Positions 26,010-35,769 of a DNA stretch of 64,000 nucleotides are shown here, piece after piece. Both the position numbers and the translations under genes were made by a program. Under the pieces are notes generated by a model. That model worked only from the letters and a program-made list of their open reading frames with translations. It did no database searches and had not been told where the DNA came from. The DNA comes from an uncultured Methanolobus sp. (GTDB lineage Archaea; Halobacteriota; Methanosarcinia; Methanosarcinales; Methanosarcinaceae). The stretch's first letter is position 1; each line of letters begins with the position of its first letter. The stretch covers positions 868,001 through 932,000 of the forward strand of contig NZ_OY762426.1 in assembly GCF_963665675.1 (NCBI RefSeq), read 5' to 3'.

Positions 26010-29000
26010 ATGGTCTTTAAAAACACCGTCCTCAGCATAATAATCCTGTTGGCTTTGCTTTTTTTTTGTCCCTTAGCGGGTAGTCTGGGTCAGGAAGCCA
26101 GGGACTTCAATTCAATCGCAGTATCCATGACTGAAAATGGATCGTATGATGATGCTATCGCCTACTATAATAAAGCACTTGAGGCAGAACCGAATTATGT
26201 TCAGGCGCTTGATAACAAGGGATCGACCCTTTACCTGATGGGTAATTATACTGCGGCTTCAAAAATATTTGATCGCATACTTTCCATATATCCTGATTCA
26301 CCTGCAGCACTTTTCAAAAAGGGTATAACACTTTCAAATCTGGGACAAAATGAAAAAGCCATTGAATATTATAACAAATCACTGGTTCAGATTGCTAATG
26401 AAAGTACATCTGATTATGAAAATATCTTTGATATCGGTCTTTTTTCGCTGATTGGAATTTCAGACGACTGTGAGGTTCCGGAAATATCTTATGACCCGAG
26501 ACTTCCAAGTGTATGGTATCAGAAAGCAGTTTCTCTTGAAGCTTTGGGAAAATATAATGAGTCTGTTCAGTATTACGACCGGATACTTGAACTTGCAGAA
26601 TCACAATCTTCAGATTTTTCAATGACTGCCGACAGTCTCTATGATCGGGGCAACTACAACGATTCAATCGATTATTATAACAGGGCACTTGAGATAGAAC
26701 CTGATAGTTCTGATTACTGGTATGGAAAAGGACTTGCATATGATGGAATAGGAGATTACGAGGCTGCTCTGTCGGCCTATGATGAGGCAATTTCTTATGA
26801 TTCCGAAAACATCAACGCGATTTTCAATAAGGCCGTCGACCTTGAAATAACAGGCCAGCCCGACCTTGCCGTCCAGCAATACAATGTTTATCTGACACTC
26901 GATCCATATGCTGTTGACATATGGTATAAGATGGGAACTACTTACGAAGAACTTGGGGATTATGAATCCGCACTAAAGGCTTACAATCAGGTTCTGGTGT
27001 ATGAACCTGAAAATGGGGAAGTATGGACCCGCAAAGGCGCTGTTCTTGACCTGCTTGGAAAATACCAGGAAGCGATCGAAGCTTATGATAAGGCACTTCT
27101 TGTAGGAACAGACAATACAGCTTCAGGTTCATATGGCTCAGGAGCAACTCTTTTCGGAGTGCCTGTAGAAGTGTCTGATTGCTATGCAGAAACTCCGGAA
27201 TTTGATTCGGATTCCGCACTTCTCTGGTACAACAAGGGCCTTGCTTTCTATAAACTGGCTAATTATGAAAGTGCCATTGAAGCATTTGAAAACGCAGCAG
27301 CTATTGAATCCGATCATCCGTTTTTATGGTATCGGATAGCAGTTTCATATGAGAATCTCGGAATGTACGAGGAGGCCGTAAAATCATATGAAAAAGCAGT
27401 CAAGGCAGATAATTCATGTCCGAGAATATACTATGACCTTGCACTTGATTATGATCGTCTGGGAGATTATAGTTCAGCACAAAAGGCTTATTCAAAAGCC
27501 GTGCGACTGGAGCCTAACTTCACAGCAGCTTATTATAACAAAGCCCTGGACCTTGACAACCTGGAGAAATATGGGGAATCCGTTGAAGCATACTCAAAGG
27601 TTCTTGAACTTCAACCAACATCTATTGATTCATTGCTTGGTAAGGGCAATGCTTTGAATCAGATTGATGAATATGAGGAAGCGATTGCATGCTATGAGCA
27701 GGTTCTCCAGATAGACTCGACACATTCTGTGGCAAAGTTCCAGCTTGATGAGAACAGGGATATGCTTGAGAATGAAAATATGAGCGCTTCCGGTTATTCG
27801 GAACCTTCTTCCCTTTTCGGAGTAATGGACAACGATGTTTTCAGTTCTGATCTCTTTATCTGGTATTCATCAAGCTCATTTGAAAGTTCTTACTCTAAAT
27901 GTCTGGCTGACGCTGAGATACTAGGAAATGTTGTTAATTACGATAGTGTATGGGTATCCAGAGGTTTATCCCTTGAAAAAATGTCAATGACTGATCAGGC
28001 GATTGATTCTTACACAAAGGCTCTGTTATTGAATCCTGCTTCTGTTGAAGCATGGGTGAATCTGGCGTCATCCTATGACCGACTTGGTGATTATGCAAAT
28101 GCTGTTACATGTTATGAACAGGCAGTATTGATCGACCCCACTGATCTTGATGTGTGGTACAGCAAAGCTCTCACCCATTACAACAATGGTGACAACCAGC
28201 TGGCAGTTGAATCATTCTCAAAGGTGCTTCTGCAGGAGCCGGAGAACCTTGCTGCTCTTTATTATGAAGCCATGGCCTATGATAATCTGGGAATGTACTC
28301 TGAGTCTCTCAGCTCTTATGAATCCATACTCGAAAAGGATACCCAGAACACAGATGTCTGGTACAAGGCAGGTTCGGCAGCATACGAACTGAAGCTTTAT
28401 GACAAGTCTATTGATTCTTTCAATCATGTACTGATGTATGATCCTACCAATGTATCAGTTCTCAAGATGCAGAGCAATGCAGCAGAGGGACTTGGAAATT
28501 ATGATGAAGCACTGGGTTATTACGACAGGATTCTGGAAGTAACGCCGTCAGATTCTATAGCGATGTTTGGCAAAGCTTCGATCTACGACAGGCTTGGAAG
28601 ATATGACGAGTCTATTGCGACATATACTGCAATACTCGAACTTGAGCCTGGTAATGTAAAGGCACTGAACAGAAAAGGTTTCACTTATTATCTGATGGGT
28701 GATCTTGATGCTGCTACAACAAGCTTTGAAGCGGCAACAACCGCAGACCCTGCAAGCGCAACAGCATGGTATTATCTGGGTACAATATCCTATATGAGAA
28801 GCAGTTACAAGGGTTCCATCTATTATTATGAAGAAGCTCTGAAACTTGATCCTACATGCATCACTGCGTGGTATAACAAAGGTTTCGTTCTAAATGTAAT
28901 GGGTGAGGCGTCTGATGCGGTTGAATGCTATGACAAGATACTGGCAATTGATCCAAACTCAGTATCTGCTCTTTACAACAAACAGTTTGCTCTCTATCGT

Positions 29001-29204
29001 ATCGGTAAATCAGTGACTGCCGACGAAGCTAAAGAAAAACTTGAGTCCATAGATCCGGGCTTTACAGCGGCTCTTGATGACAGGGGTACCAAGTTCTTCC
29101 TGCCAGCGTATTATAGTGACACTCTGGACTACGAACTGCCGTCCAGATGGTATTCTGATACTGCAGACGCAGACCGCGGTCTGGAAAATACAACTGCTGC
29201 ATGA
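26010..29204 (+). CDS. Very large exported TPR-repeat protein
   Basis: A 1064-residue protein with an N-terminal hydrophobic signal (about residues 5-27) followed by some 24 TPR units of near-regular 34-residue spacing (for example DAIAYYNKALEAEPNYVQAL, ESVEAYSKVLELQPTSIDSL, DAVECYDKILAIDPNSVSAL). Non-TPR inserts interrupt the array at about 130-160 (LFSLIGISDDCEVPE), 370-395 (ATLFGVPVEVSDCYAETPE) and 595-640 (SSLFGVMDNDVFSS). The first two share an F-G/I-V-x-D-C-x-E-x-PE pattern with one cysteine each. It probably forms a surface or pseudoperiplasmic scaffold; function unknown. The C-terminal tail after the last repeat is Tyr/Asp-rich. Confidence 0.85.
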   Translation: MVFKNTVLSIIILLALLFFCPLAGSLGQEARDFNSIAVSMTENGSYDDAIAYYNKALEAEPNYVQALDNKGSTLYLMGNYTAASKIFDRILSIYPDSPAALFKKGITLSNLGQNEKAIEYYNKSLVQIANESTSDYENIFDIGLFSLIGISDDCEVPEISYDPRLPSVWYQKAVSLEALGKYNESVQYYDRILELAESQSSDFSMTADSLYDRGNYNDSIDYYNRALEIEPDSSDYWYGKGLAYDGIGDYEAALSAYDEAISYDSENINAIFNKAVDLEITGQPDLAVQQYNVYLTLDPYAVDIWYKMGTTYEELGDYESALKAYNQVLVYEPENGEVWTRKGAVLDLLGKYQEAIEAYDKALLVGTDNTASGSYGSGATLFGVPVEVSDCYAETPEFDSDSALLWYNKGLAFYKLANYESAIEAFENAAAIESDHPFLWYRIAVSYENLGMYEEAVKSYEKAVKADNSCPRIYYDLALDYDRLGDYSSAQKAYSKAVRLEPNFTAAYYNKALDLDNLEKYGESVEAYSKVLELQPTSIDSLLGKGNALNQIDEYEEAIACYEQVLQIDSTHSVAKFQLDENRDMLENENMSASGYSEPSSLFGVMDNDVFSSDLFIWYSSSSFESSYSKCLADAEILGNVVNYDSVWVSRGLSLEKMSMTDQAIDSYTKALLLNPASVEAWVNLASSYDRLGDYANAVTCYEQAVLIDPTDLDVWYSKALTHYNNGDNQLAVESFSKVLLQEPENLAALYYEAMAYDNLGMYSESLSSYESILEKDTQNTDVWYKAGSAAYELKLYDKSIDSFNHVLMYDPTNVSVLKMQSNAAEGLGNYDEALGYYDRILEVTPSDSIAMFGKASIYDRLGRYDESIATYTAILELEPGNVKALNRKGFTYYLMGDLDAATTSFEAATTADPASATAWYYLGTISYMRSSYKGSIYYYEEALKLDPTCITAWYNKGFVLNVMGEASDAVECYDKILAIDPNSVSALYNKQFALYRIGKSVTADEAKEKLESIDPGFTAALDDRGTKFFLPAYYSDTLDYELPSRWYSDTADADRGLENTTAA

Positions 29205-29259
29205 GCCATGTCTCCCTTTATCACACAAGCTTTATTGTGGATTAAGGCAATTACAGCCC

Positions 29260-29916
29260 ATGCTCAGTTCCCTTATTTTTGATATGGATGGTGTGCTTGT
29301 TGACTCTATGCCCTATCATGCCGAGGCATGGATGCAGGTCTCCCGCGAGGTCGGTGCAAATGTTACCTCTGAGGATATATACGAAATAGAAGGTGCCAAT
29401 CACAGGCTGGGCTTACAATGGCTTTTCAAGAAAGCTGGTGGAAATATTGGTCCTGACCAGTATGACAGAATTCTGCAGAGAAAAGTAGACATATTTACGA
29501 GTATTGCTGATGTTAAACCATTTGATGGAATGGCAGACTGTCTTAGTTCAATGAAAAAGAACTTTCAACTGGCAGTTGTAACAGGTTCTGAACGTGTGAC
29601 AGTTGAATCGTTTATGGACCAGTTCTTCCCTGGTATTTTTGATGTGATAGTTTCCGGTGAAGATGTACATTACGGGAAACCATATCCAGAGCCGTATCTT
29701 AGGGCTGTTGAATTGCTTGGTATTGAAAAAGAAGAATGTCTTGTGGTTGAAAATGCTCCTATGGGTGTTGAATCTGCAAAAAGTGCGGGCCTGTATTGTG
29801 TGGGCGTGCCAACATACGTCTCTCCTGACAAACTATCACAAGCGGATATTGTTTTGAAGGATCATGCATCACTGAAGGACTATCTTTATGGGTATCTCAA
29901 TAACTGTTCTCAATAA
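29260..29916 (+). CDS. HAD-superfamily phosphatase, beta-phosphoglucomutase-like
   Basis: A 218-residue HAD hydrolase. Motif I is FDMDGVLVDSM (nucleophile and general acid D near residues 9 and 11). Motif II is VVTGSE, motif III is the lysine in GKPYPEPYLRA, and motif IV is VVENAPMGVESAKSAG. The small helical cap (20-85) matches phosphoglycolate phosphatase / beta-phosphoglucomutase relatives, so it acts on a small phosphorylated metabolite in the cytosol. It starts 55 bases after the TPR gene, within reach of the same transcript. Confidence 0.85.
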   Translation: MLSSLIFDMDGVLVDSMPYHAEAWMQVSREVGANVTSEDIYEIEGANHRLGLQWLFKKAGGNIGPDQYDRILQRKVDIFTSIADVKPFDGMADCLSSMKKNFQLAVVTGSERVTVESFMDQFFPGIFDVIVSGEDVHYGKPYPEPYLRAVELLGIEKEECLVVENAPMGVESAKSAGLYCVGVPTYVSPDKLSQADIVLKDHASLKDYLYGYLNNCSQ

Positions 29917-30001
29917 AAGTTCACAGCAAAAATCCTGTGACGATTCTTTGATTCTATAATAGTTTCCGCATTTACTAAAAATTTCAGGATTGTAAGTTAT
30001 T

Positions 30002-30290
30002 AGGCTTCGTAGAAATTCTGCCATTAAACTTTAGGTAAGCAGGCCGTTTTGTCAGATCAATATGATCTATCATGGGTCATGAATAACCTGGGTGATCCCG
30101 GAGGGTCCGGCGGAGCCGGCGTTTTCCCACAATATAAAACAAAATAATTCACATGCAATCCTGAAATATTTTCTTTGCAGGTATTCTGTAGAATTTCCAG
30201 TATATCTGCAATATTATTTCAAATAACCTTCTGCATAACATAATAGGAATGTGCCGCCTTCGGCGGGTGCTTGCTTTGTTTTTAGCTTAC
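30002..30290 (-). repeat. Dispersed hairpin repeat, copy C (reverse)
   Basis: Read on the minus strand it has GCTAAAAACAAAGCA, the hairpin CCGCCGAAGGCGG (30252-30264), CACATTCC, then GGGAAAACGCCGGC, a GCCGGC-TCC-GCCGG stem, CCC-TCC-GGG (about 30093-30126) and GGTTATTCATGACC. It ends GGCAGAATTTCTACGAAGCC. Loop bases differ from copies A and B while the stems are kept. It fills most of the 477-base gap between the HAD gene and the next TPR gene. Confidence 0.8.
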
Positions 30291-30393
30291 AGGCTATTTT
30301 GAGGAACAAAAATGAGCAAACTTCGTGTCACTCATATCAACAGAAAATCTACAGGCCAGTTGTTCGTAAGTTTTTAAAATACATTGTTCTATA

Positions 30394-31125
30394 ATGTTTA
30401 GCATGGAAGATAAAAGCGAACCTGACATGAAGGTTGCATTAAAGGAAAACCTGGAAAGCCTGAAAGAAAGTTTCCTTGAAACTCCAAGTATGGAATACCT
30501 TCTACAGATAGTTGCCACCTATCACGGGCTTGAGATGACAGAGCGTGGTATAGGTTTTGCAGAAGCGATCCTTATGCAGATTGAAGATGAAAAGGAACGG
30601 TTGCTTCAGTCGTCAATGATCTTTGAGATGGTAGATCTCAATGATGACGCGCTTTCCTGTCTGACTGAAGCAATGGAGAAATATCCTGAAGATGTTCAGG
30701 TAAAGAACCATCATGGTATGCTCCTGAACAAGAGTTCAAAGTTTGAAGATGCTCTTTCAATTTACGAAAGATTACTGGAAACCAGCCCGCAGTCACTTGA
30801 ATCACTTTCAGGTAAGCTGATTGCTTTGATCGGGATTGGGAGGCATGGTGATGTACTGAAACTGTATAAGACTTCAATTGCCATCACTCCATCATCTCCT
30901 CAGGACTGGCATTTCAAAGGAGTGATCGATGGTCTCCTTATGGATTATTTTGAACACGAGAAAGGAAAATCAATTACTGAGGGACAGGCAGATAAATTAT
31001 CCAAAAGCTTTGATTCCATTAGTCATATAATGGATGGTCTTGGGCCGGAAGTTAGCAATTTCTATATGATGGGCAACTTTGCAGGTAAAGAGATTTATCA
31101 CGAGATGCTGGAATATAAAAAGTGA
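30394..31125 (+). CDS. TPR-repeat protein, 243 residues
   Basis: A soluble acidic protein with four or five degenerate TPR units (MSMEYLLQIVATYHG..., DALSCLTEAMEKYPEDVQV, DALSIYERLLETSPQSLES, DVLKLYKTSIAITPSSPQD). The tail (DSISHIMDGLGPEVSNFYMMGN) lies outside the repeats. Scaffold-type role, partner unknown. A second ATG three codons downstream is also possible; neither has a strong ribosome site. Confidence 0.7.
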   Translation: MFSMEDKSEPDMKVALKENLESLKESFLETPSMEYLLQIVATYHGLEMTERGIGFAEAILMQIEDEKERLLQSSMIFEMVDLNDDALSCLTEAMEKYPEDVQVKNHHGMLLNKSSKFEDALSIYERLLETSPQSLESLSGKLIALIGIGRHGDVLKLYKTSIAITPSSPQDWHFKGVIDGLLMDYFEHEKGKSITEGQADKLSKSFDSISHIMDGLGPEVSNFYMMGNFAGKEIYHEMLEYKK

Positions 31126-31278
31126 TGGGAAAACCTGGGGCCTAGTTCCTCAAGTTGTTGTAAGGATTTTGTCGATTACTTTCCGTTTTGTATGGTTATT
31201 TCTTAAATTTAGTCCTTTTCAGGAAAACAACACTATTTTTAGGGCAACTTTTTTAACAACTCTTTCCACATTCGTTAT

Positions 31279-32529
31279 ATGGACAAGTATAATGTAAAAT
31301 GCCTGCTGTGTGGCGAAGTCCACGACCCGTACTCATTGAATTGTAAAAACGGGGATGAATCTCTTCTTCGTGCATATTACACAGCAAAACAGTTAATTCC
31401 AACTGACATGCCAGGCATCTGGAAATATTATAACTGGCTTCCTGTTAACGGTATTATTGAGGAAGGTTCCGGCAGAACTGTAACTTACAAAAGTGAGGCC
31501 TTAGCTTCTGAACTCGGACTTGATGACCTGTGGATCGCTTTTAATGGCTACTGGCCGGAAAGAGGTGCAAATCTAATGACCTGCACTTTCAAGGATCTTG
31601 AGTCATTCCCGACAATGCAAAGACTCAGGGAGCAGGAAGAAAAGAGAATAATGGTGGTTGCATCCGCAGGAAACACTGCAAGGGCATTTGCCCACGTCTG
31701 CAGCATAACAGGACAGCCGCTTCTTCTTGTGGTTCCAAAGGAAAGTGTCCACAGATTATGGACTTTACACGATGACACTCATTCAATCTGCCTTGTAACA
31801 GTTGAAGGCGATTATTTCGATGCGATTTCCCTTGCAGGAAAGATTGCTGCCATGGATGGATTTGTTAATGAAGGCGGTGCCAAGAACATAGCCAGACGTG
31901 ATGGTATGGGTACCGTTATGCTTGATGCAGTATTGGCATCCGGCAAGATCTATGACCAGTATTTCCAGGCGGTAGGAAGCGGAACCGGTGGAATTTCAGC
32001 ATGGGAAGCATCCCTGAAATTACGTGATGATGGCAGGTTTGGAGAAACACTTCCAAAGCTCCATTTAGGTCAGAGCCTTCCATGTGCACCTTTGTATTCA
32101 CTATGGAAAGGCGAGGATGCGGTAGGTGCTGCATGTCCTGACGGAATGTATGATGATGTTCTCTTCAACAGAAAACCCCCTTATGCTCTAAAAGGTGGCG
32201 TAAAGGATGTTATTGAAGCAAGTGGAGGCGACATTTACGCTGTAACCAACGAAGAGGCATCCGCTGCCCAGGAACTCTTTGAAAAATCCGAGGGAATTGA
32301 TATTAATCCGGCTGCTGCGGTTGCAGTTGCAACACTTATGCAGGCTGTGGAAACTGGAACTGTAAAACCAGATGAGAAGATAGTCCTGAACATCACCGGT
32401 GGTGGACAAAAACGCTTGATGCAGGATTATGAATTGAAACAATTACCTGTTTCACTTGAAGTATCGGCAGAAGATGAAGGTGCTGAAGACAAGGTAGTAA
32501 AAAAGGTAGCAGAAGTATTTGAAATCTGA
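31279..32529 (+). CDS. Cysteate synthase
   Basis: PLP enzyme related to threonine synthase that makes L-cysteate from O-phosphoserine and sulfite, the first step of coenzyme M synthesis in Methanosarcinales. 416 residues; an N-terminal CLLCG...C cysteine cluster (residues 8-22) may bind zinc. The PLP lysine is in GANLMTCTFKDLE (K105), and SAGNTARAF and GSGTGGISAWEA form the phosphate-binding loops. Family choice over threonine synthase rests on the sequence style and on the operon with comDE. First gene of the apparent six-gene run 31279-35747. Confidence 0.88.
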   Translation: MDKYNVKCLLCGEVHDPYSLNCKNGDESLLRAYYTAKQLIPTDMPGIWKYYNWLPVNGIIEEGSGRTVTYKSEALASELGLDDLWIAFNGYWPERGANLMTCTFKDLESFPTMQRLREQEEKRIMVVASAGNTARAFAHVCSITGQPLLLVVPKESVHRLWTLHDDTHSICLVTVEGDYFDAISLAGKIAAMDGFVNEGGAKNIARRDGMGTVMLDAVLASGKIYDQYFQAVGSGTGGISAWEASLKLRDDGRFGETLPKLHLGQSLPCAPLYSLWKGEDAVGAACPDGMYDDVLFNRKPPYALKGGVKDVIEASGGDIYAVTNEEASAAQELFEKSEGIDINPAAAVAVATLMQAVETGTVKPDEKIVLNITGGGQKRLMQDYELKQLPVSLEVSAEDEGAEDKVVKKVAEVFEI

Positions 32530-32543
32530 AGATTGGTGTTAGT

Positions 32544-33308
32544 ATGAGTGAAATAATAAACCTTACAATACTGGGCGGAGTCAATAAAGAAGGAGCTGAC
32601 GAACCAATCAGATCAGTAGATATTTCCCGTGGTGAGATCGTGGGAATTGTAGGTCCTACCGGCTCCGGGAAGAGTACTCTTATCGATGATATTGAACAGC
32701 TTGCCCAGGGTGACACTCCAACAGGCAGGACAATTCTTGTCAACGGGGAGAGACCTGACGCAAACATACGTGTTGACCCACGCAAGAAACTTGTTGCACA
32801 GCTCTCTCAGAATATGCATTTCCTTGCAGACATGACAGTTGAGGAATTCCTGCAGATGCACGCACGCAGCAGGGGTAAGGATGAAAGCCTTGTCTCAAGA
32901 GTTATCGAACTTGCTAATACACTCACAGGTGAGCCTATTGCTCCCCACCACCACCTCACAGCTCTCAGCGGTGGCCAGTCCAGGTCACTTATGACAGCAG
33001 ACATTGCAGTAATAAGCGACTCACCTGTGGTCCTCATTGATGAAGTTGAGAATGCCGGTATCAAGAAACAGGAAGCTCTCCAGTTACTTGCAGGTGAGGG
33101 TAAGATTGTTGTTGTTGTCACACATGACCCTGTACTTGCTCTTATGTCTTCACGCAGGATTGTTATAAGGAACGGTGGTATGGTTGACATAATCACTACA
33201 AGCCAGGAAGAGCAGGATGTCTGCTGCAAGATAAGCGAAGTTGACAACTGGCTCATGTCCCTGAGAGAAACCATCAGACGAGGCGATATTGTGGGAGAGG
33301 TTGCATGA
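32544..33308 (+). CDS. ABC-type ATPase in the coenzyme M cluster
   Basis: A 254-residue ABC ATPase with Walker A GPTGSGKST, signature ALSGGQSRSL and Walker B VVLIDEVENAG followed by the switch histidine in VVVTHDP. No permease gene is nearby, and the tail has two adjacent cysteines (QDVCCKISEV). It is therefore more likely a soluble ATPase driving assembly or activation of an enzyme than a transporter. It starts 14 bases after cysteate synthase and overlaps the GTPase start by 4 bases (ATGA). Confidence 0.8.
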   Translation: MSEIINLTILGGVNKEGADEPIRSVDISRGEIVGIVGPTGSGKSTLIDDIEQLAQGDTPTGRTILVNGERPDANIRVDPRKKLVAQLSQNMHFLADMTVEEFLQMHARSRGKDESLVSRVIELANTLTGEPIAPHHHLTALSGGQSRSLMTADIAVISDSPVVLIDEVENAGIKKQEALQLLAGEGKIVVVVTHDPVLALMSSRRIVIRNGGMVDIITTSQEEQDVCCKISEVDNWLMSLRETIRRGDIVGEVA

Positions 33309-34003
33309 AACTGGTAGTACTTGCAGGCACGCCGGGTTCTGGAAAAACCTCTGTTCTTTTGCATACCATTAAAGCTCTCATGAGGAATGAGAAACGTCCC
33401 GCAGTTGTCAAGGTAGACTGTCTATGGACTGACGATGACCAGCGTTTCAAGAGGCTGGACATCCCTGTGCATGTAGGACTTGCCAGGGACATGTGTCCTG
33501 ACCATTTTACTATTTACAACACCGAGGAAATGCTCAGATGGGCAGAGGAAGAAGGTGCCGATGTCCTGCTGAGTGAAACAGCCGGACTTTGCCTGCGCTG
33601 TGCTCCATATCCTGATGAGTGCCTTGCTGTATGTGTTATTGACGTTACGACAGGTCCGAACACTCCACTAAAGGTTGGACCGTTGCTTACAACTGCTGAC
33701 GTAGTTGTCATGACAAAAGGCGACCTTGTTTCACAGGCAGAGCGTGAGGTATTCAGGGAACGTGTACTTGAGGTTAACCCTGAATGTAACATTGTTGAAG
33801 CTAACGGACTAACAGGAAAAGGTGCTTTCGAACTTGCTGAGCTTATCCGCTCCGGTCCTGATGCTGTGGATGATATGCTTCTGCGTTACAACCCGCCACT
33901 TGCAATATGCTCACTCTGTACCGGTGAGAACAGGGTTGCAAGAAAGCATCACATGGGAGTCCTGAGAAACCTTGACGGTTTCATGGAATACAAGGGGGAA
34001 TAA
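33305..34003 (+). CDS. HypB/UreG/CobW-like nucleotide-binding protein
   Basis: A 232-residue SIMIBI-class GTPase. P-loop GTPGSGKTS (residues 8-16), switch-like VDCLWTDDD, LLSETAGLCLRCAPYPDEC (a Cys-rich metal-type loop) and MTKGDLV (the G4-like motif). The C-terminal part has a second cysteine pair, ICSLCTGENR. Relatives insert Ni or other metals into enzymes. Its position between the ABC ATPase and a 4Fe-4S protein suggests one maturation unit; the client is unknown. Confidence 0.75.
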   Translation: MKLVVLAGTPGSGKTSVLLHTIKALMRNEKRPAVVKVDCLWTDDDQRFKRLDIPVHVGLARDMCPDHFTIYNTEEMLRWAEEEGADVLLSETAGLCLRCAPYPDECLAVCVIDVTTGPNTPLKVGPLLTTADVVVMTKGDLVSQAEREVFRERVLEVNPECNIVEANGLTGKGAFELAELIRSGPDAVDDMLLRYNPPLAICSLCTGENRVARKHHMGVLRNLDGFMEYKGE

Positions 34004-34006
34004 CCC

Positions 34007-34648
34007 TTGAGTGAAATTGAAAAATTGCTTCCCGGTTATAATTGCGGAAGCTGTGGCTTCCGTCAATGCAGGGACTTTGCAGCGGAACTAGCTGAGAGCA
34101 AAAATGCTGAAGACCTGCACAAATGTCCATTCCTGGCCCGCGATAACTTCAGGGACAATGTGGATAAGATCCTCGTTCTCCTTGGAAAAGAGATCCCGAT
34201 GGCCGAAAAGATAGTAGGCATAATTGATGGTCTGGAAGCTGATTTCACTCTTGCACCTCTGAAAGATGAATGCTCGTGCAGGGAAGATATCCACCCGTTT
34301 GACGGTTCCATTGAAATAGAGGTTGGCGACATACTTCGTTACAGGCCATTGGGATGCCCGGTAACTCACTTTGCAAAGGTCATTGATAAAGTACCGGGGA
34401 TATACACGGTACATATGGTGGGCCCCCTTCACAGGCTTGGAAATGATGATTTCAGGTTCAAGGATGTTGGTCTATGTATGATACTGGCATTCGATGGTAA
34501 AGTAGCAAAGGGCAATATCCCCAAAGTTGGCCAGACAGTACGTTTTGTTCCTGAATACTGCATGATGCAGAAAGTCCACTCCGGCATGGTTGTAGGAGTT
34601 GAAGGAAAGAATGTGCGTATTGAAGCTATTGATCTTAAAGTATGGTAA
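34007..34648 (+). CDS. 4Fe-4S (Fes-domain) protein in the coenzyme M cluster
   Basis: A 213-residue protein starting with a Fes-type cluster domain LPGYNCGSCGFRQCRDFA... C (C14, C17, C22 and a later C in HKCPF), as in RnfB and the CO dehydrogenase/ACS corrinoid subunit. A beta-rich region follows with a CSCREDIHPFDG motif. The start codon is TTG at 34007, three bases after the GTPase stop. Likely a redox partner of the two nucleotide-binding proteins upstream. Confidence 0.75.
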   Translation: MSEIEKLLPGYNCGSCGFRQCRDFAAELAESKNAEDLHKCPFLARDNFRDNVDKILVLLGKEIPMAEKIVGIIDGLEADFTLAPLKDECSCREDIHPFDGSIEIEVGDILRYRPLGCPVTHFAKVIDKVPGIYTVHMVGPLHRLGNDDFRFKDVGLCMILAFDGKVAKGNIPKVGQTVRFVPEYCMMQKVHSGMVVGVEGKNVRIEAIDLKVW

Positions 34649-34671
34649 AGTATAGTAATGAAGGTGATTTC

Positions 34672-35196
34672 ATGACAGATTCGCTGAAAATCTTCACTCC
34701 TTCCGAGGCTGTATTCAAAGGTATAAAGAATGCAGGAATTGATTTTATTGTAAGTGTTCCCTGTGCCAATCTCAAGGAATTGATTCCAATGGTCGATGAA
34801 GCTCCAGAGATAATTCATCTTCCTGTAACCCGAGAGGAAGAAGGCGTGGGAATCTGCGCAGGAGCTTACATGGGTGGGAAAAAAACTGCCATGCTCATGC
34901 AGAATTCCGGACTTGGAAACTCAATTAATGCTCTTGCATCACTGGATATCCTTTACAATATCCCGCTCTTGATGATAGTAAGCCACAGGGGTGTGGAAGG
35001 CGAACCTATTGTAGCCCAGGTTCCAATGGGAGAACTTACGCCCAAATTACTTGATACAATGGAGATTCCTTATTTCATGCCGGAAAAAGATGTTGATCCG
35101 GCAGACCTCATTGTAAAAGCATGGAACACAGCAACAGAGTTGAAAAAACCAGTTGCCGTACTTTTACCCATTCCATTCTGGAGGAAGCAGGCATGA
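34672..35196 (+). CDS. comD: Sulfopyruvate decarboxylase, alpha subunit
   Basis: The PYR half of the TPP enzyme that converts 3-sulfopyruvate to sulfoacetaldehyde in coenzyme M synthesis. 174 residues; FIVSVPCANLKELIPMVD and PVTREEEGVGICAGAYMGGKK, with the cofactor-activating glutamate in REEEG. The ATG at 34672 has GGTGAT about 6 bases upstream and is preferred over one at 34642, which overlaps the previous stop. It overlaps comE by four bases (ATGA). Confidence 0.92.
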   Translation: MTDSLKIFTPSEAVFKGIKNAGIDFIVSVPCANLKELIPMVDEAPEIIHLPVTREEEGVGICAGAYMGGKKTAMLMQNSGLGNSINALASLDILYNIPLLMIVSHRGVEGEPIVAQVPMGELTPKLLDTMEIPYFMPEKDVDPADLIVKAWNTATELKKPVAVLLPIPFWRKQA

Positions 35197-35747
35197 AACG
35201 CATAGATGCTATCAATGAAATTGCGGCAAAGGTAAAGGAAAGTGGTGCCCTGCTAATAGGCAATATCGGAATCCCATGTAAGGAGATCCATCATGTCTGT
35301 GATGTTCCGACAAATTTCTACATGCTTGGTTCCATGGGGCTTGCATCTTCAATAGGTCTTGGTCTTGCACTTGCACGCCCTGACAAAAAGGTTGTCGCAA
35401 TAGACGGTGACGGTTCCATTCTCATGAATATGGGAACTCTCGCAACCATAGCTACACAGAGTCCTGAAAATTACCTGCTGGTAATAGTTGACAACGGAGC
35501 CTACGGTTCAACAGGTAACCAGCCCACTGCCACATCTGTTGTAACTGACCTTGCAGCAGTTGCCAGAGGTGCCGGTAACAGGGATGTTTTTGAAGTTTCC
35601 TCTCCTGAAGAACTCAGGGATGTGCTGAAAAGCACGGATAAAGGTATCATTGTTGCAAAAGCAGAATCAGGAAATACTGATGCGCCGGTAATTGAAATGA
35701 CACCTGAGGGAATAATTAAGAGGTTTTGTAGGGCCGTTGATGAATAG
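35193..35747 (+). CDS. comE: Sulfopyruvate decarboxylase, beta subunit
   Basis: The TPP-binding (PP) half. 184 residues, with the TPP motif GDGSILMNMG (GDG at 72-74) ending in VDNGAYGSTGNQ (N101). GGAGG upstream of the ATG lies inside comD. Together with comD it forms the complete enzyme; some methanogens carry a fused version. Last gene of the co-directional run. Confidence 0.93.
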   Translation: MKRIDAINEIAAKVKESGALLIGNIGIPCKEIHHVCDVPTNFYMLGSMGLASSIGLGLALARPDKKVVAIDGDGSILMNMGTLATIATQSPENYLLVIVDNGAYGSTGNQPTATSVVTDLAAVARGAGNRDVFEVSSPEELRDVLKSTDKGIIVAKAESGNTDAPVIEMTPEGIIKRFCRAVDE

Positions 35748-35769
35748 ACACTCTTTAAGAAATAATTCA

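Noticed and set aside
32544..33308. ABC ATPase as part of a sulfonate importer
   Set aside because: No permease or binding-protein gene is adjacent, and the tight linkage is to a GTPase and a Fe-S protein.
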